Shown: positions 1 through 7,339 of the stretch, in pieces | Numbering within the stretch: the stretch's first letter is position 1 | Layout of the letters: each line of letters opens with the position of its first letter | DNA from: Planctomycetaceae bacterium | GTDB taxonomy: Bacteria; Planctomycetota; Planctomycetia; Pirellulales; Pirellulaceae | Length of the DNA stretch: 22,495 nucleotides | Direction of reading: 5' to 3' | Assembly (NCBI GenBank): GCA_002702965.1 | Contig: PADE01000030.1 | Coordinates: 17,090 to 39,584 of the forward strand | Notes under the pieces: generated by a model | Told to the model about the DNA's origin: nothing | Seen by the model: the letters and a program-made list of their open reading frames with translations, nothing else | Databases searched by the model: none | Made by a program: the position numbers and the translations under genes

Positions 1-112
1 CAAATAGGTCGTCGACAAACCCGCGGTGGAATGTTGCGCAGCCGAGCCCGTCGGCACTTGATCAGTCCCTCCGGTAGTCCCCAGGTCAACACATCCTCTG
101 GCACCGTCGATT

Positions 113-1462
113 TCACAGACGACGGATGCAATAAATGCGTTCGGAGGTCCGAATCAGCAATCGGTCCCCAACCAACGCGGGTGTCGCCATGCACATGTCA
201 TCTTCAGCCAGTGAATTCTGATGTAATATTTCGAACTTACGACCCGCCCGAACAACATACGTTGTACCGTATTCGTTGAGGCAGAAGATCTTGCCGTTGT
301 AGGCCCAAGGGGAACTGGTAAACGCTCGGCCACGTGGCAATCGGCGTTTGTCGTACACAAGACGACCGGTCTTCGCTTCATAACAACTGACATAACCGCG
401 ATCTAAGAGAACATACAACAGATCGCCCCAAATCACGGTGGCTGGGTTATAGGGCGCTGCTTGGGGCTGGCACCAGGCAATGTAGTCGTTGCTCGTCTGT
501 TCATCTTCCAGACTGATATCTCCCGATGCCCCGGGACGAATCGCGAACAGCGGCTTCTTTTGATCCAGTACGTAGCCTGAACTGACGAATAACAACCCGA
601 ACTGTGAGTAGGGCGCCGCGATGGTAATACTGGAACCGCCTCCAAATTCGTAAAGCAACTTTCCATCTAGATCGTAGGATCGCGTCTTTCCCGTCCCCGG
701 TGTGATAATCTCTGTGCGCAGGCTGTTTGTCCACACGTACGGCGTCGCCCAATTACTGCCTTCCGAGCGTTCCACCCGCCAGAGCTCTTTACCGGTTCGT
801 TTGTCGAGCGCGTGCAAATAGGATCTCTCGTCATTGTCATTCACAATGAGCAGCTTCTCGCCGTGCAACACGGGTGACGCCGCGGTTCCCCAGTTATTGC
901 GAACCTTGTGCGGCTGCACCGGCAGAGACCAAACCGGCTGGCCCTCTAGGTCATAACAGAAGACGCCAACATTCCCGAAATAGACGTACACATGCTCGCC
1001 GTCTGTCACCGGGGTCTCAGATGCGTAGCTGTTCTTGATATGCAGTGGCCAGGAGGGCACGGCCTTGTGCGGCACCTGCTCCCACAGCACCTCTCCGGTC
1101 TTCAGCTGCAGGCAAATCACCTTCCACTGATGTACGGCGGTCGAGACCTTCGATCGATCACCGCCGAAGTAAAGTCCCTTCTTCGCCTCTTCCGCGCTCT
1201 GCTGACTGACAACCGTCGACAAGAATACACGACCGCCCCAAACGACCGGCGATGACCAACCCTTTCCCGGTAGATCCTTTTTCCAGGCAACCGAACGAGA
1301 GGCACTCCATTGGTCTGGCAGGTCCGTATTGTCAGAGGTACCGATCGCTCCCACACCGCGGAACTGAGGCCAATGATCCTGTGCCGTCGCCGGCACCACA
1401 AGGATTGTGACGATCCCCACCAGGAAAAAACACCACCATCGCCGTTCTTGATCATTCATCAT
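113..1462 (-). CDS. Secreted PQQ-like beta-propeller repeat protein
   Basis: A 449-residue protein with an N-terminal signal peptide: arginines at 7-8, a hydrophobic core at about 11-24, and an ATA-Q cleavage site near residue 27. The mature part begins with HWPQFRG, an opening typical of secreted PQQ-like propeller proteins in planctomycetes. Repeated beta-propeller blades are visible as alternating 'SSPVVWGGRVFL', 'TGEVLWE', 'SPVLHGEKLLIV', 'KRTGKELWRVE' and 'TGRLVYDK' type segments. The family resembles the BamB/quinoprotein dehydrogenase propeller, but I see no attached dehydrogenase catalytic domain, so binding or scaffolding is as likely as enzymatic activity. Two consecutive ATG codons are possible starts; neither has a strong Shine-Dalgarno site. 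It is divergent from the hydrolase genes across a 365-bp region. The fold call is firm; the role is unknown. Confidence 0.85.
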   Translation of the reverse strand: MMNDQERRWWCFFLVGIVTILVVPATAQDHWPQFRGVGAIGTSDNTDLPDQWSASRSVAWKKDLPGKGWSSPVVWGGRVFLSTVVSQQSAEEAKKGLYFGGDRSKVSTAVHQWKVICLQLKTGEVLWEQVPHKAVPSWPLHIKNSYASETPVTDGEHVYVYFGNVGVFCYDLEGQPVWSLPVQPHKVRNNWGTAASPVLHGEKLLIVNDNDERSYLHALDKRTGKELWRVERSEGSNWATPYVWTNSLRTEIITPGTGKTRSYDLDGKLLYEFGGGSSITIAAPYSQFGLLFVSSGYVLDQKKPLFAIRPGASGDISLEDEQTSNDYIAWCQPQAAPYNPATVIWGDLLYVLLDRGYVSCYEAKTGRLVYDKRRLPRGRAFTSSPWAYNGKIFCLNEYGTTYVVRAGRKFEILHQNSLAEDDMCMATPALVGDRLLIRTSERIYCIRRL

Positions 1463-1827
1463 TTGCGCTCATCTGGAGGACCGGCCATTCTTATTCCATT
1501 CGTCGGCGATTCTATCCCAATGCCAATGGTGCCGCCACCTCGTCATTTCCACCCCCGGTGTCACTCGAACAAACGGGAAAGAAACGCGCCACTCCACACA
1601 ACTTGGCAACAAGTTTCGGTTTGACTCTCCATCACAGCCGGGCGACGTGGATCCCGAAACTCCGGCGCTCATCGGCAAATCGTCGAACTGCAGGACATCG
1701 ATTCGAACAGGTCCGCAACGACACGTTTAGCTGGTTGAGTTATGATCACCACCATTGGAAATTCGCTACGCTCCTTCGCCAGCGAGCGTTCGCAACCACC
1801 ATCTCTACGCGTTTCGGGGAAACCGCG
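1463..1827. other. Divergent intergenic region, no gene seen
   Basis: 365 bp between the start of the minus-strand propeller gene and the chosen ATG of the first plus-strand hydrolase. It should hold promoters for both directions. A TATGAT hexamer at about 1742-1747, some 80 bp before the hydrolase ATG, is a possible -10 element, but I see no matching -35, so it is not called as a promoter. An open frame continues upstream of the hydrolase ATG to 1558, but the residues it would add do not resemble a protein start and would bury the signal peptide. Confidence 0.5.
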
Positions 1828-2760
1828 ATGACCGACCTTCCAGCCACTGCCGGACGCTGCAAAGTAAGGCACCACACGATCGCCGGACTCGCTGTCATCT
1901 CGCTGTCGCTAGTGCCTTGGACTGCACAGGCGGGCCAACCGAAAAACAATCCGAGTTTTAGTTTTCAGGGTGCCGACAAGCAGCTCTATAAACGCACCGC
2001 AAACGCTCGACTCCATCTCCACATCTTCTTTCCGACCGAGCATCGGGGCGCCGACCGGCGACCCGCAATCGTCTTTTTCTTCGGTGGCAGCTGGGTGAAT
2101 GGAACACCGAAGCAGTTTGTTCCCCACTGCCGGTACCTGGCTTCACGAGGCATGGTGGGAATCACGGCCGAGTACCGTGTTAAATCTCGTCACGGCACCA
2201 GCCCTTTTGAATGTGTTGAGGACGGCAAGTCCGCGATTCGTTGGCTGCGCAGCTGCGCCACGCAACTGGGAATTGACGCAAACCGGATCGCGGCGGGGGG
2301 AGGGTCCGCCGGTGGTCACGTGGCGGCCGCCGCAGGCAACATTCGTGGACTCGAAGACAAGAGCGAGGCCACCGATGTCTCCTCAAAACCGAACGCGTTG
2401 GTACTATTTAATCCGGTTTACGACAACGGTCCGGACGGCTACGGCCACTCCCGAGTCCAAACCCGCTGGCGAGAGATTTCTCCGCTCCATAATATCCGTC
2501 GTGGCGCTCCACCAACGATCGTCTTTCTTGGCACCCAGGACCGTCTAGTTCCCGTCTCCACGGCCCAAAGATACAAGCGTTTGATGGAACGGGCGGAGAG
2601 TCGCTGCGATCTACACCTGTACGAGAATCAAACCCACGGATTCTTTAACCGAGACAGAAAAGGTGGCAAATATGAAGTCACCTTGATGGAAATGGACAAG
2701 TTTCTTGTTTCGTTAGGGTGGCTGGCCAATTCCACAACCCACCGACAGGAATCACGTTGA
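1828..2760 (+). CDS. Secreted alpha/beta hydrolase (esterase-like)
   Basis: A 310-residue hydrolase from the ATG at 1828. This start places a signal peptide at residues 1-36 (basic stretch near 10-16, hydrophobic core about 17-31, cleavage near AQA-G). The alpha/beta hydrolase fold is indicated by the nucleophile elbow GGGSAGGH (Ser160), an acid in GTQDRLVP (Asp238) and a late histidine in NQTHGFF (His270), in the correct order and spacing for a catalytic triad. The oxyanion region reads FFFGGSW (84-89), so the usual His of the HGG motif is Phe. The closest families are the carbohydrate-esterase/BD-FAE-type and Aes-type hydrolases. The substrate is unknown, although the neighbouring sugar importer makes acetylated or feruloylated glycans plausible. 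It ends in a TTGA overlap with the next gene, implying coupled translation. Confidence 0.82.
   Translation: MTDLPATAGRCKVRHHTIAGLAVISLSLVPWTAQAGQPKNNPSFSFQGADKQLYKRTANARLHLHIFFPTEHRGADRRPAIVFFFGGSWVNGTPKQFVPHCRYLASRGMVGITAEYRVKSRHGTSPFECVEDGKSAIRWLRSCATQLGIDANRIAAGGGSAGGHVAAAAGNIRGLEDKSEATDVSSKPNALVLFNPVYDNGPDGYGHSRVQTRWREISPLHNIRRGAPPTIVFLGTQDRLVPVSTAQRYKRLMERAESRCDLHLYENQTHGFFNRDRKGGKYEVTLMEMDKFLVSLGWLANSTTHRQESR
2747..2750 (+). promoter_or_regulatory. Shine-Dalgarno AGGA deciding a TTG start
   Basis: AGGA lies 6 nt before the TTG at 2757, whose last two bases overlap the TGA stop of the upstream hydrolase. This spacing favours TTG 2757 as the start of the second hydrolase over an ATG at 2718 (43-bp overlap, no clear site) or an ATG at 2784. 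Confidence 0.5.
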
Positions 2761-3920
2761 ATTCGCTCCAAAGTACCTCGCCAATGATCGTCTTCTGTTA
2801 CCTCTTGCCCCTGGTAGCCGTGGCACAATCGCAACCACCCTCCACCGAGCGGGCGACCAGATTGTTCACCCGCTGGGACAAGAACCGAGACAGCAGGCTC
2901 GCTCCATCGGAACTACCGGACAACGCTCGCCGCAATTTTCAACGAGTTGACGGAAACCAGGACGGATTCATTTCTCTCAATGAGCACGTCAGCTTCCTCA
3001 CAAAGAACCGCGACAGCTCGCAACCTCGCCGCAAACGCCGCGAGTTAGCAGGCATAACTATTCGCCGAAATATCCCCTACGCGGAAACGGACAATCCGCG
3101 TCAAACCCTCGATCTGTTTCTTCCACGAAAACGTAATGCTCACCACCCACTCCCGGTGATTCTCTGGATTCACGGTGGCGCCTGGCGGGGTGGTTCCAAG
3201 GCAAGTGGAGGCGATCGCATCTCTTCCTTTGTACGAACGGGACAATACGCGGGGGCTTCTATCGGTTATCGACTAAGCGACGAAGCGCGGTGGCCAGCGC
3301 AAATCCACGATTGCAAGGCAGCCATTCGTTGGATCCGCGCCAACGCCTCAACCTATCAGCTCGATGGAAACAAGATCGCGGTCTATGGTTCCTCGGCGGG
3401 TGGTCATCTCAGCGCCATGCTGGGAGTGTCGGAGAACCACCCGCTGCTCGAGGGGAAATTGGGGAACCATACGGATCAAGCCAGTCGCGTAACGTGCGTG
3501 ATCGACTTCTTTGGGCCCACCTCATTCCTAAAGATGGACGAACGGCCCGGAAAGATCGTTCACAACGCTCCGGACTCACCCGAGAGCCAATTGGTCGGTG
3601 CCCCGATCCAGCGTGTCCCGGAAAAGAGTCGGCAGGCCTCTCCGCTGACCCACGTGGGACCAGATGATGCACCACACCTGATCGTGCACGGTACGCATGA
3701 CCAATTGGTACCGTTCCATCAATCGACGATCTATCATGCGGCGCTCCGACGGGCCGGTATCGCCTCGACACTGATCACGATTCAAGAGGGCGGACACGGG
3801 GTACGCGGAAGCGTGTTGGACGAACGGATCGCTCGGTTCTTGGGCCACTACCTGTACCGCCGCGATACGGTGATCAAAGACGAAGTTCTGGACATCGATT
3901 CGCTCCGCCGCAAGCGTTGA
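2757..3920 (+). CDS. Alpha/beta hydrolase with N-terminal EF-hand pair
   Basis: A 387-residue protein counted from TTG 2757. Residues 11-24 form a hydrophobic signal segment ending in AVAQSQ. Two EF-hand calcium loops follow: Asp41-Asn43-Asp45...Glu52 and Asp65-Asn67-Asp69-Gly70...Glu76, both with ligands at positions 1, 3, 5 and 12. A basic linker (about 90-96) leads to the hydrolase domain. This has a canonical oxyanion motif HGGAW (139-143), nucleophile elbow GSSAGGH (Ser213), HGTHDQLVP with acid Asp315, and EGGHG with His347. It is a paralogue-like neighbour of the upstream hydrolase and of the same broad esterase/lipase class. Expected location is periplasmic or secreted. Calcium binding is inferred from the loops. 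Translation is coupled to the previous gene. The start is uncertain; ATG 2784 is the main alternative. Confidence 0.83.
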   Translation: MNSLQSTSPMIVFCYLLPLVAVAQSQPPSTERATRLFTRWDKNRDSRLAPSELPDNARRNFQRVDGNQDGFISLNEHVSFLTKNRDSSQPRRKRRELAGITIRRNIPYAETDNPRQTLDLFLPRKRNAHHPLPVILWIHGGAWRGGSKASGGDRISSFVRTGQYAGASIGYRLSDEARWPAQIHDCKAAIRWIRANASTYQLDGNKIAVYGSSAGGHLSAMLGVSENHPLLEGKLGNHTDQASRVTCVIDFFGPTSFLKMDERPGKIVHNAPDSPESQLVGAPIQRVPEKSRQASPLTHVGPDDAPHLIVHGTHDQLVPFHQSTIYHAALRRAGIASTLITIQEGGHGVRGSVLDERIARFLGHYLYRRDTVIKDEVLDIDSLRRKR

Positions 3921-3970
3921 ATCCTGAAGATTTTGGAAAACCCCGGTATACGAAGTGTGCGGCGACCCGA

Positions 3971-4072
3971 TCACGAGTACGGCGGCAAGCTGGTCATAAC
4001 ACCGCACGAATGCGCGGCGCAGCTTCCAGACACTGTCGCGGCGACAAACATCGCGGCCAGCACGGCGATCAT
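3971..4072 (-). CDS. Possible 33-residue hydrophobic peptide
   Basis: An ATG at 4072 opens a 33-codon frame beginning MIAVLAAMFVAATVSG, a plausible single membrane segment, followed by a Cys-containing tail ending PPYS. It begins 18 nt after the oxidoreductase stop and is in the same frame as that gene, with no intervening stop. No good ribosome binding site is visible. It may be a small membrane protein, a C-terminal extension reached by stop readthrough, or chance. I do not recognise a family. Confidence 0.2.
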   Translation of the reverse strand: MIAVLAAMFVAATVSGSCAAHSCGVMTSLPPYS

Positions 4073-4090
4073 CAAACCACACGTCAGGTA

Positions 4091-5221
4091 TCAGCCAAAC
4101 CGTTTCTTGAACAATGAAACGGTCGGATCCCCCGGCATATTGGGAAGCTCAACCGGAGCCTCCCAGTCGGCTGGTACGTCAACGAGCTTTACGGGGCGTC
4201 CTTCCTCGACCAAGATGCTTCGCCAGCCCGCCATGAATGCCAGATTCTTATGCAGAATCTGATCATAACTCTGCGGCATCTGACCAGTCCGGACCATGCG
4301 CTCGAAGGCCCAAATCGTGGGTGCCCAGAATTCGGTCGTACTGTAAGGAACACCCGTTCCCGTGGTCAGCGAAAAGGCTCGCCCGTGACCCATCGTCTCG
4401 GTATGGATAGTCAAGGCACCGATACCAAAGTTACCTGTGTGGAGTGTCCCAAAGAAGGGCCGACCCGTCTTGTCGTGGTGCTCATAAGTAAGCAAACCGG
4501 GCGGTGCATGCCAGTTCCGAGCTCGAAAAGAAACCGATTGGATCGGATTCGACGCATCGGTAATGGCCCGGCACAAGAAATAGAGCCCGTGGATCCCATG
4601 CGTCGGATAATCCTCGGCACCTACCGCCGCGTGATAGCCGACAACCGCGGAAGACTCTACGAACTGGCGCGCCTGGGAAACAACGTCATTATGACCGAGC
4701 GCCGAGGGGACCAAGAGGGTCGCCTTGTGACGACGAGCAAGGTCAATCAATCGCCGGGACTTGCCGACCGAATTGGCAAACGGTCGATTCACCAAATTGG
4801 GTAATCCGGCTTCAAGATACGGCTCGTGTAACAGGTGGTTGTACGGGTGGTTGTAGTACCCGCCCGATATCACTGCGTCTACTTTACCGAGCATTTCGTC
4901 AAATTTCTGAACCGCGACGCAGCCGTATCCGGCGGCGAAACCACGCGCCCGATCGGAGTCGATATCCCAGCAATGCGTGATCCGCATCCCCGTATACGGA
5001 ATCTCATCACTGTCCGGTCGAGGGTTAATCAACGAGGCCCATTTGGCGGGAAGGTGCGAGTACGACCCCACGTTCAGAGCACCTACGCGGATTGTCTTTG
5101 GGACCGGGGGACGCCGTTCCGGCGACTCCTCCGCAACCGCTGCACCTCCACTCAGGACCACCCCCGCCGCAGGCGCCCGGCAAAGAAAACTGCGCCGCGA
5201 CACATCATCCCGCTCGTTCAT
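4091..5221 (-). CDS. Tat-exported Gfo/Idh/MocA-like oxidoreductase
   Basis: A 376-residue protein with a twin-arginine signal (RRSFL at 9-13, hydrophobic Ala/Gly/Val stretch 17-30). A Rossmann-like start follows at TIRVGALNVGSYSH (43-56), then CWDIDSDRA (84-92) and DAVISGGYYNHPYNHL (115-130), the order expected for the NAD(P)-binding domain of the Gfo/Idh/MocA family. The family's EKP motif, whose lysine is usually catalytic, reads NRP here (145-147, within LVNRPFANS). The glycine motif is also degenerate. The C-terminal half holds THGIHGLY (207-214) and a GTLHTGNFG strand. By family it would act on a sugar or sugar derivative outside the cytoplasm, but loss of the lysine makes chemistry uncertain. 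It lies downstream of the sugar importer on the same strand, across a 372-bp gap. Confidence 0.75.
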   Translation of the reverse strand: MNERDDVSRRSFLCRAPAAGVVLSGGAAVAEESPERRPPVPKTIRVGALNVGSYSHLPAKWASLINPRPDSDEIPYTGMRITHCWDIDSDRARGFAAGYGCVAVQKFDEMLGKVDAVISGGYYNHPYNHLLHEPYLEAGLPNLVNRPFANSVGKSRRLIDLARRHKATLLVPSALGHNDVVSQARQFVESSAVVGYHAAVGAEDYPTHGIHGLYFLCRAITDASNPIQSVSFRARNWHAPPGLLTYEHHDKTGRPFFGTLHTGNFGIGALTIHTETMGHGRAFSLTTGTGVPYSTTEFWAPTIWAFERMVRTGQMPQSYDQILHKNLAFMAGWRSILVEEGRPVKLVDVPADWEAPVELPNMPGDPTVSLFKKRFG

Positions 5222-5593
5222 CCTCAGATCTCCTCAAAACGGTTGCCACCACCGAGCGGTGAACCTCGCGATCGAACAACCGCGGGCCGCCTGAAACGGT
5301 GTTCACGGGTGCGAACGTAGACTGACGTCCGATGCCGAGCATTCGCTCTCATTCCAGCCACAGACCGTGCGATCGGTGCGGTGATGGCGAGCCGGAAGCA
5401 TTCCGTGAGAGACGCACCATCGCGGTGCAGTTTAACACAGAAGTACACCATCCAGAACTCGATGAAACGGGGTGGCGAGACCGAGGCCCCTGTTCATCCG
5501 AGAAACCGACGGGGCGATGGAGTCGCAGGCGAGCGACCTGTGTACCCTTCGTTGACGGAATTCGCCACAACGGTGACTGCGCGATCGAGCTGG
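5222..5593. other. Gap between permease and oxidoreductase, no gene seen
   Basis: 372 bp between the last importer gene and the oxidoreductase, both minus strand. Open frames here are short, arginine-rich and lack family features, so I call none. The only structure I noticed is a weak inverted repeat, GCACC-ATCGC-GGTGC at 5415-5429, without a T-run on the transcribed side. The gap is long for an operon spacer, so it may carry a promoter or leader for the oxidoreductase. Confidence 0.45.
5230..5235 (-). promoter_or_regulatory. Strong ribosome binding site of the oxidoreductase
   Basis: On the minus strand GAGGAG sits 8 nt before the ATG at 5221. It is one of the best Shine-Dalgarno matches in the window and fixes the oxidoreductase start. 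Confidence 0.6.
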
Positions 5594-6439
5594 TTATCCT
5601 TTCAATGCACCAACCGATATTCCCTTGACAAAGTACCGTTGGAACATGACGAATACGGCCAACATTGGTAAGAACGCAACCGTGGCGCCCGCCATCGCAA
5701 GCCCCAAATCAAAGCTGGTAAGCGTACTGACTAGCTTGGAGACGCCAACCGGCAAGGTGAACATCTCTGGACGGTTGGTGACAATCAACTGCCAGAGGTA
5801 CTCATTCCAGGCCCCCATAAAACTGAAGATCGCCACCGCCCCCAGCGCGGGCCGCGCCATCGGTAGAACGATGTACCAGAAAATCCGCCACTCACCCGCG
5901 CCATCGATCCGAGCTGCGGCGATCATCTCGTCCGGCATTTGCTCCATGAACTGACGCACGAGAAAGATCCCAAATGGAAAACAGAGATACGGTGCAATCA
6001 ACGCCGCGTATGAATCCACCCAACCCAATCGGACAATCAAGAGGTACAACGGCATCAGCGACACCTGCCGTGGCAGCATCATGGTCGCCACGACAGCCCA
6101 AAACACGACTAATCGACCTCGAAACCGTTTTTTCGCGAGGGCGTATCCTGCCAGCGCGCTGGTGGCCACTGCGCTGAACGAAACGGAGATCGCCACCAGC
6201 AGACTATTGACCAGCCATCGCAGCGCGGGACGACGACCACTCCAAAGACTACCGGAGGCAAAGAGCTTCGTGTAATTCTGTAGTGTGGGGTGTTGAGGAA
6301 ACCACTCCGGTGGCATCTGCATCGCATCCTCTTGTAGTTTGAACGATCCGCTGATCATCCAATACAGAGGCGCCAGCGCCGCGAGCGCCGCAATGCCCAG
6401 TAGGATCCAAGCCAGCCATGCCGTCCAACGAGTGTTCAT
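5594..6439 (-). CDS. ABC sugar importer permease, MalG/UgpE type
   Basis: A 281-residue inner-membrane permease of the CUT1 carbohydrate importer family (ABC transporter type I). The first membrane helix covers about residues 8-29 and precedes the typical SGSFK. A pre-core segment WLVNSLLVA (75-83) follows, and the cytoplasmic coupling EAA loop reads AAARIDGAG (174-182), then EWRIFWYIVLPMARPAL. Further helices lie at about 112-135, 143-163, 195-215 and 245-270, giving the expected six. The length is normal for the family. It starts 6 bp after the preceding permease, with GGAAG (6449-6453) 9 nt before its ATG. It pairs with that permease to form the translocation channel. The substrate is not determinable from this sequence. 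Confidence 0.92.
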   Translation of the reverse strand: MNTRWTAWLAWILLGIAALAALAPLYWMISGSFKLQEDAMQMPPEWFPQHPTLQNYTKLFASGSLWSGRRPALRWLVNSLLVAISVSFSAVATSALAGYALAKKRFRGRLVVFWAVVATMMLPRQVSLMPLYLLIVRLGWVDSYAALIAPYLCFPFGIFLVRQFMEQMPDEMIAAARIDGAGEWRIFWYIVLPMARPALGAVAIFSFMGAWNEYLWQLIVTNRPEMFTLPVGVSKLVSTLTSFDLGLAMAGATVAFLPMLAVFVMFQRYFVKGISVGALKG

Positions 6440-6445
6440 GACCGA

Positions 6446-7339
6446 TCACTTCCAGCCCGATTGGCGGCCCAACAGCCGAAACTGCATGATCGCGACCATC
6501 GACAAGATGACCAGGAGCAACGTCCCCTGTGCGGCGGCGTAGTCAAAGTCATACGGAGGCGTAAATGCCGTCTCGTACATCCCGTATACGACAGTCCGCG
6601 TCGCGTGAGCAGGACCGCCATTGACAGTCAACAGCAGAACGACGACGAACACCTGGAAGACACCCAACGTCTGAGTCACTAACACAAACAACGAAGCGGG
6701 GCGCAACAGCGGCAGCGTTACGTACCAAAACCGTCGTAGCGGTCCCGCTCCGTCGATGGCGGCCGCTTCGTGCAGTTGCGTTGGAATGCCGCCCAAAGCC
6801 GCCAGAAAGATAATGATCGGTTGTCCCAGACTCCAACTAATAACCACCACCGCCAGGCTCGGCAGCGCCGTGTCAGTTCGACCAAGCCAATCGACCTCGA
6901 CACCCAATAAGTCACCACAGATGTAGTTCAGAAGCCCGTACTGGTCATCAAAAATCCAAAGCCACACCATCGCCAAACACACACTGCCCGCAATGACCGG
7001 GACGTAGAACGCAAAGCGAAAGAAGGAGTGCGCAACTCGACCGAGCGGAAACACGATCGCGGCAACTCCCAAACTAAACAGCCAAACCGTGGGCACGACC
7101 AAAACCACAAAACAGCAGGTGTTCCAAACCGCGTAGTGAAACGATTCATCCGTGATCAACCGGCGGTAGTTAGCGAGTCCGATGAACTCCATCTCTGACA
7201 GCCGCACATCGAAAAAACTAATCGCCAATCCGTGGAACAAAGGCCAAAGCACAAACACTGCGAAAGGCACACCAGCGGGCAGCAAGAACAGCCAGCCAGA
7301 TAAGCCGGCATCGGAACCCAGCGGACGCAATCGAATCAT
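6446..7339 (-). CDS. ABC sugar importer permease, MalF/UgpA type
   Basis: A 297-residue CUT1 permease. Residues 15-42 form the first membrane helix and are followed by the characteristic FIGLANYRRL (52-61) and WNTCCFVVL. The EAA loop is EAAAIDGAG (191-199), followed by PLRRFWYVTLPLLRP, which docks the ATPase. Six membrane helices can be traced, the usual number for UgpA/LacF-like members that lack the extra N-terminal helices of E. coli MalF. Its ATG overlaps the TGA of the binding-protein gene (ATGA), so translation is coupled. It is the partner of the downstream MalG-type permease. Confidence 0.92.
   Translation of the reverse strand: MIRLRPLGSDAGLSGWLFLLPAGVPFAVFVLWPLFHGLAISFFDVRLSEMEFIGLANYRRLITDESFHYAVWNTCCFVVLVVPTVWLFSLGVAAIVFPLGRVAHSFFRFAFYVPVIAGSVCLAMVWLWIFDDQYGLLNYICGDLLGVEVDWLGRTDTALPSLAVVVISWSLGQPIIIFLAALGGIPTQLHEAAAIDGAGPLRRFWYVTLPLLRPASLFVLVTQTLGVFQVFVVVLLLTVNGGPAHATRTVVYGMYETAFTPPYDFDYAAAQGTLLLVILSMVAIMQFRLLGRQSGWK

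Noticed and set aside
41..55. Inverted repeat GCCGA-GCCCG-TCGGC downstream of the propeller gene
   Set aside because: Only a 5-bp stem with no T-run; too weak to call a terminator.
1558..1827. N-terminal extension of the first hydrolase by 90 residues
   Set aside because: It would bury a clear signal peptide, has no protein-like character, and ATG 1828 gives a normal secreted hydrolase.
5224..5451. 75-codon minus-strand frame in the permease-oxidoreductase gap
   Set aside because: Arg-rich composition, no family features, and it ends almost at the oxidoreductase ribosome binding site; not convincing as a gene.
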